8,264 nucleotides of DNA. Origin: an uncultured Burkholderiales bacterium. GTDB taxonomy: Bacteria > Pseudomonadota > Gammaproteobacteria > Burkholderiales > Burkholderiaceae_C. The stretch covers positions 1 to 8,264 of the forward strand of contig CAIYKK010000718.1 of assembly GCA_903926695.1 (NCBI GenBank), written 5' to 3'. The translations under genes were made by a program, and so were the position numbers. Each line of letters opens with the position of its first letter. Position 1 is the stretch's first letter. Of the stretch, positions 5,118 to 8,264 are shown piece by piece. Under the pieces are notes generated by a model that made no database searches, was not told where the DNA came from, and saw only the letters and a list, made by a program, of their open reading frames with translations.

Positions 5118-6271
5118 GGCGCGTCCCGATGCCACAACGGCGTGTAGGGCTTGTAGCCGTCGCCCTTATCTTTTTTGTGCTTCTCTTTTTGCGTCTTGTC
5201 GTTCAGCTTGGCATTGAGGCGGCTGCGGCCCACACCCTCGACCAGCTCGAACGCTTCGGGCCGGGCAAACGTCAGGTCAGTGAATTTTCCCTGCTCACCG
5301 AGCTGGTAGCTGCAGCTCACGATCAGCAGCTCCATATCCACATTCATCCGGGCGCTGGTCACCTGCACCAGCGTGTTGGGCTGCCACAGCGGGCCTTCCT
5401 GCCCGTCCTTGCCGGTGCGCCAGCCCACGACCGTGCAGCCGCCGCGCTTGCCGCGCCCCATGCGCACCTTGATTTCCCAGGCGGCCCGATCGGCCATCGA
5501 CTTGCTGCTGGTGCCGTGTTCGGCAATCACCACCAGCGGGCGGTAGCGGTTGATTTCCGCGTCTTTTCCCGAGGCCTTCAGGTGCGCGGCGGCGGCGCCG
5601 TTTTCATGGTCATCGCCGGGCACCTGCCCTTTCAGCGTGATCTCGCTGTGCCGCTCTTTCCAGGAGTGTTTTGAATTGAACTTCTTCATGTTCACACCTT
5701 CGATCAGGCGCACGCCGCTGCTCACGGTGCTGGCGCTGGTGATCAAGAGGTTGCCGTCGGGCGTGCTGGTCACCAGCACGGCGCGCAGCTTGCAGGCCCG
5801 GTCGATGGCGTCAAAGGCTTTTTCGCCCTCTTCCAGGGAGAAGCGTTTGAAGACCTCGCCGGTCTCCGTGCCGGGCGACACCGCCACCGTGATGCCAAAC
5901 GGGCGGGAGATGTCCGCCACGATCTGCGCCAGCGTCACGCCGCGCCACTGGCCGGTTTTGAAGATAGCCGAGCAATCCACCAGATCACCGGTCTTGTCGC
6001 GGCCCGAGACGCGCACCGTCGAGCTGGTGTCCGTGTCGTCAGTTTCGTACTCGTCGATATAGCCCAAAATCACCAGGTCATTGCCCAACAGCACCTTGCA
6101 CGCCAGCCCCTCGCGCAACTGCATCGGCACGTCCACGCCAGGGTAGCGGCTGGTGAGCTGCAGCGTGAAGCCGCCCGCGATCTGCTCGATGCCGCGCTGC
6201 ACCTCCAGCCGCGTCCAGCCGCCGTAGGCCATGCCGTCAATGATCAGCGTACCGTCGTTGTCGTTCGTCAT
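5114..6271 (-). CDS. Baseplate hub protein (Mu P/gp44 family)
   Basis: 385-aa protein of the Mu gp44 (P) family, trimeric hub of the baseplate similar to T4 gp27 and P2 gpD, on which the spike sits. Seen: an N-terminal beta-rich part with YGGWTRLEVQRGIEQIAGGF (16-35), then GYIDEYETDDTDTSSTVRVS, GRDKTGDLVDCSA near 90-102, ISRPFGITV, FDAIDRACKLRAVLVTSTPD, and a C-terminal TFARPEAFEL. The end is Lys-rich (LNDKTQKEKHKKDKGDGY), so probably flexible. The length matches Mu gp44 (about 380 aa). The ATG at 6271 overlaps the upstream stop (ATGA), with GGAG 8 nt before it. The spike gene follows with another ATGA overlap, fitting hub-spike co-assembly. Confidence 0.92.
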   Translation of the reverse strand: MTNDNDGTLIIDGMAYGGWTRLEVQRGIEQIAGGFTLQLTSRYPGVDVPMQLREGLACKVLLGNDLVILGYIDEYETDDTDTSSTVRVSGRDKTGDLVDCSAIFKTGQWRGVTLAQIVADISRPFGITVAVSPGTETGEVFKRFSLEEGEKAFDAIDRACKLRAVLVTSTPDGNLLITSASTVSSGVRLIEGVNMKKFNSKHSWKERHSEITLKGQVPGDDHENGAAAAHLKASGKDAEINRYRPLVVIAEHGTSSKSMADRAAWEIKVRMGRGKRGGCTVVGWRTGKDGQEGPLWQPNTLVQVTSARMNVDMELLIVSCSYQLGEQGKFTDLTFARPEAFELVEGVGRSRLNAKLNDKTQKEKHKKDKGDGYKPYTPLWHRDAP

Positions 6272-7506
6272 TGCAGTATCTCCAAGGGGCGCGCTGGCAT
6301 AAAAGCCGGGTGCGGCACGCCGTTGCGTGCAGCCAGCTCGTCGGCACGCCGCGCATCTTGATAAATCCGGTGCGCCAGCACCAGCGCGGGCAGCACGGCC
6401 TGCGGCGTGTAACTGGCCCGGCGCAGCAGAAACTCGCTGCGCGCCGCCACGTCGCGCACCACGGCGGCCCGCACATTGGTCAGCGCCCTGGCCACGGCCG
6501 CAGGCGGATCGTTGACTTCCAGTTCAATATCGATCTGGGACACCAGCGCATCGCGCAGTGCCACGGCCTGGGCGCTGGTGGCAATCACGCTGGTATCGGA
6601 CATCGCCACCGCCAGCAGCCGCGCCTGATTCGTCAGCGCCAGGCCGCGCTGCAGGTCGGACTGGGCCACATCGTTCGCCAGGCCGAGCGCCCGAGTCGAT
6701 CCAGCGCGGGCCATGCCCAGCGGGCGCGCATTGCCAAAAAACACAGACTGCAGCTCAGCCAGCGCCGACAGCGGGCGCTCCACTTCCTGCACCAGCTGGG
6801 CATAAAGACTGCGCACGCTTTGCACCAGCACCACCGGCGTGCGGATCAGCGCCGTCAGGCTGCCAGAGAGCAGGCTCACCTGGCGCACGATGGCGCTCAG
6901 GCCCGCCACGCTGGTCACCCGTTCAGCCATTTGCCGTAGCCCATTGACCTTGGCCGTCATGCCCTTGATCGCATCGGTCGCCAGCACGCTCATGCCCTCG
7001 ACCGAAAAATCGTTTGAAAACGCCTTTTCAATTTCCACATCCGCCGCGTTGGTCGTGGATTCCACCTTGGCCACCGTGTCTTGCGCCGCCGCCGGAAAGG
7101 TGTTGGACGTGTCCTCGACAAACGTCACCGAGATGCGCGCCATGCCGCCGCGTTCGGGCGTTTCCTTGATGCTCACGTCCCCATCGACCGAGACTTTGCG
7201 CAGCCCGTAGCGCGGATGGATCAGCTCGCCCGAGCCTTTGGCCTCGAACGCGGCGATCAGCGCATCGCGCTCGGCCCGGTAGCCGTCGCCGATGACGTAA
7301 GCCTCGACGACAAAGCGGCGCGCCCGGCGGCCCAGATCGTCCACGTAGGGCAAGTCGCGCTGCGGGTATTCGTTGACCACGTTGCGCCTGCCCACGCGCA
7401 TTTCCGCGTCCACGGTGCGAAACGGCACCCCGCGAAAGCTGCCCGCCACCATTTTTCGGCCATTGGGCAGCGTGAGCTGGCCCATTTCATCGCGCCACGT
7501 TGCCAT
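6268..7506 (-). CDS. Mu N-type tail/DNA circularization protein
   Basis: 412-aa protein of the family named 'DNA circularization protein N' after Mu gene N, found between tape measure and hub genes in Mu-like phages. Position and N-terminal fold type suggest a tail-tube-to-baseplate adaptor (distal-tail-like) role; the circularization name is historical. Seen: the conserved N-terminal domain with GSFRGVPFRTVDAEMRVGRR (22-41), EYPQRDLPYVDDLGRRARRF, AYVIGDGYRAERDALIAAFE, HPRYGLRKV and RISVTFVED (about 123-131). A long helical Ala/Val/Leu-rich C-terminal two thirds follows (from about 145). The ATG at 7506 shares one base with the tape measure stop (TGATG), with AGGA 5 nt upstream. Confidence 0.88.
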   Translation of the reverse strand: MATWRDEMGQLTLPNGRKMVAGSFRGVPFRTVDAEMRVGRRNVVNEYPQRDLPYVDDLGRRARRFVVEAYVIGDGYRAERDALIAAFEAKGSGELIHPRYGLRKVSVDGDVSIKETPERGGMARISVTFVEDTSNTFPAAAQDTVAKVESTTNAADVEIEKAFSNDFSVEGMSVLATDAIKGMTAKVNGLRQMAERVTSVAGLSAIVRQVSLLSGSLTALIRTPVVLVQSVRSLYAQLVQEVERPLSALAELQSVFFGNARPLGMARAGSTRALGLANDVAQSDLQRGLALTNQARLLAVAMSDTSVIATSAQAVALRDALVSQIDIELEVNDPPAAVARALTNVRAAVVRDVAARSEFLLRRASYTPQAVLPALVLAHRIYQDARRADELAARNGVPHPAFMPARPLEILQ

Positions 7507-8264
7507 CAGAATCCTGCCGCCGTGTTGGTATGCCCCACATCCGTGCGAAACGGAATCCGTGGGCTGTTGGTTTTGGTGTCAGCCTGGACAGACAAGCCGG
7601 GCGCGCCGGTCACGCGCACGACGATTTCGCCTTTTAAATCCTGCTGCAGCAGGGGCAGCGCTGTGGTGCCCTTGCCCAAGCGCTGCTCCAGAGTCTTTGG
7701 CTGATTGGCGCGGATGGCGTCGTACTCTGCCTGCACCGCTGCCTGAGCCTCCTTGTTTCCAAAAAACGAAAGGGTTTTTGCGATGCCCCGGCCAATCCCA
7801 TCTCCGATGGCATTGCCTTGCAAAAGCCCTTGGTAAAGCAGCGTTCCAGCGCCATAGCCTGCAGCGCCAGCCAAGCCCACAAGACCTGCCTTGCCAACCC
7901 CGCCCGCCACAGCGCCCGCCCCAGGCAGGCCACCGCCTTGCGCCCCAAGCGCCAGCGCCGTCAGGCCCGCAGCGCCTGCCAGTGCGGTTAGCGCTGAAGT
8001 TGCCAGCGTAGCTCCACCCGTCAAAAGCGGGTACTGAGTCGCCAAGCTGGAAAACCCAGTGGACAGTTCGCCAATCACCGGCGTGAGCTTGTCCATCGCC
8101 GCCTTCTGGGCCGTGGCGGCATCTTCTCTGGCCTGCTCCATCTTGTAGTCAGCCGTGTCGGAAATGACGCCGTATGAAGTGTCTGTTTCTGATTTTCCAG
8201 CCGGTAAGTAGTACTGGGCACGCGTCTTGTCCAGCACGTCCTTGACGTATTCCTGATTGTTCAG
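7506..8264 (-). CDS. Tail tape measure protein, C-terminal part (5' end beyond window)
   Basis: The frame is open to the window edge, so these 252 residues are the C-terminal end of a larger protein; no true start is visible. Tape measure proteins set tail length and may act in DNA passage through the cell envelope. Seen: a charged helical stretch at the beginning (KMEQAREDAATAQKAAMDKL), two long Gly/Ala/Leu-rich hydrophobic segments (from PLLTGGATLATSALTALAGA, and from GVGKAGLVGLAGAAGYGAG), and a C-terminal domain with LKGEIVVRVTGAPGLSVQAD ending DVGHTNTAAGF, which is typical of Mu-like tape measure ends. It is followed with a TGATG overlap by the N-type gene, the usual order. The hydrophobic segments could insert in a membrane; this is inferred. 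Confidence 0.85.
   Translation of the reverse strand: MNNQEYVKDVLDKTRAQYYLPAGKSETDTSYGVISDTADYKMEQAREDAATAQKAAMDKLTPVIGELSTGFSSLATQYPLLTGGATLATSALTALAGAAGLTALALGAQGGGLPGAGAVAGGVGKAGLVGLAGAAGYGAGTLLYQGLLQGNAIGDGIGRGIAKTLSFFGNKEAQAAVQAEYDAIRANQPKTLEQRLGKGTTALPLLQQDLKGEIVVRVTGAPGLSVQADTKTNSPRIPFRTDVGHTNTAAGF

Noticed and set aside
4632..5147. 171-codon plus-strand open frame opposite the spike gene
   Set aside because: His/Val/Arg-rich composition typical of the reverse frame of a high-GC gene; the minus-strand spike is well supported.
5129..5674. 181-codon plus-strand open frame opposite the hub gene
   Set aside because: Shadow of the gp44-type gene; no family features.
6271..7704. Long plus-strand open frames (222 and 207 codons) opposite the N-type protein and tape measure
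   Set aside because: High-GC antisense shadows, rich in Arg/His/Gln, covering strongly supported minus-strand genes.
7506..8237. Separate 243-aa gene starting at a GTG at 8237
   Set aside because: The frame is open to the window edge and the protein reads as the C-terminus of a tape measure protein, so the GTG is an internal codon.

Overview
This window is the late tail-morphogenesis end of a Mu-like (Muvirus-type, contractile tail) phage or prophage. All supported genes lie on the minus strand, so transcription runs from high to low coordinates. The sequence is GC-rich, and its long antisense open frames are typical of high-GC codon bias. That, plus the Mu-type gene set, suggests a prophage of a high-GC proteobacterium. 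Burkholderiales (Comamonadaceae-like) is my best guess, as inference only; no host gene is visible to confirm it.

In transcription order the layout is: the C-terminal part of the tail tape measure protein (8264-7506, cut by the window edge); the Mu N-type 'DNA circularization' protein (7506-6268); the Mu P/gp44-type baseplate hub protein (6271-5114); the gp45-type spike (5117-4587); the gp46-type baseplate protein (about 4540-4070); the gp47 baseplate J protein (4080-3028); the gp48/YmfQ-type baseplate protein (3037-2438); a short tail fibre (2410-1484); and a tail fibre assembly chaperone (1476-1081). Most junctions are tight (ATGA, TGATG or 10-23 nt overlaps), as expected for one long late operon with translational coupling. 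The proteins build the baseplate, spike and fibre, with the tape measure setting tail length.

After a 130-bp spacer the window ends with a two-gene module. It consists of a Com-like zinc-finger translational regulator (950-738) and an overlapping DNA adenine methylase of the D12/Dam class (760 to beyond position 1). In phage Mu this place is held by com-mom, whose products modify the phage DNA against host restriction. Here the modification enzyme is a Dam-type methylase, not Mom. A perfect-stem hairpin (754-786) in the com-dam message buries both the ribosome binding site and the start codon of the methylase, which is the control logic known for Com/mom. The spacer upstream of com holds a possible activator-type promoter: a TTGACC box, a poor -10, and an 18-bp dyad centred near -45.

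The most interesting parts are this com-dam switch, the dyad upstream of it, and a second start-occluding hairpin between the gp45 and gp46 genes. The rest is a standard Mu-like tail module. No tRNA, rRNA, CRISPR array, insertion sequence, DNA invertase or phage end is visible. No stretch longer than 300 bases lacks a gene.
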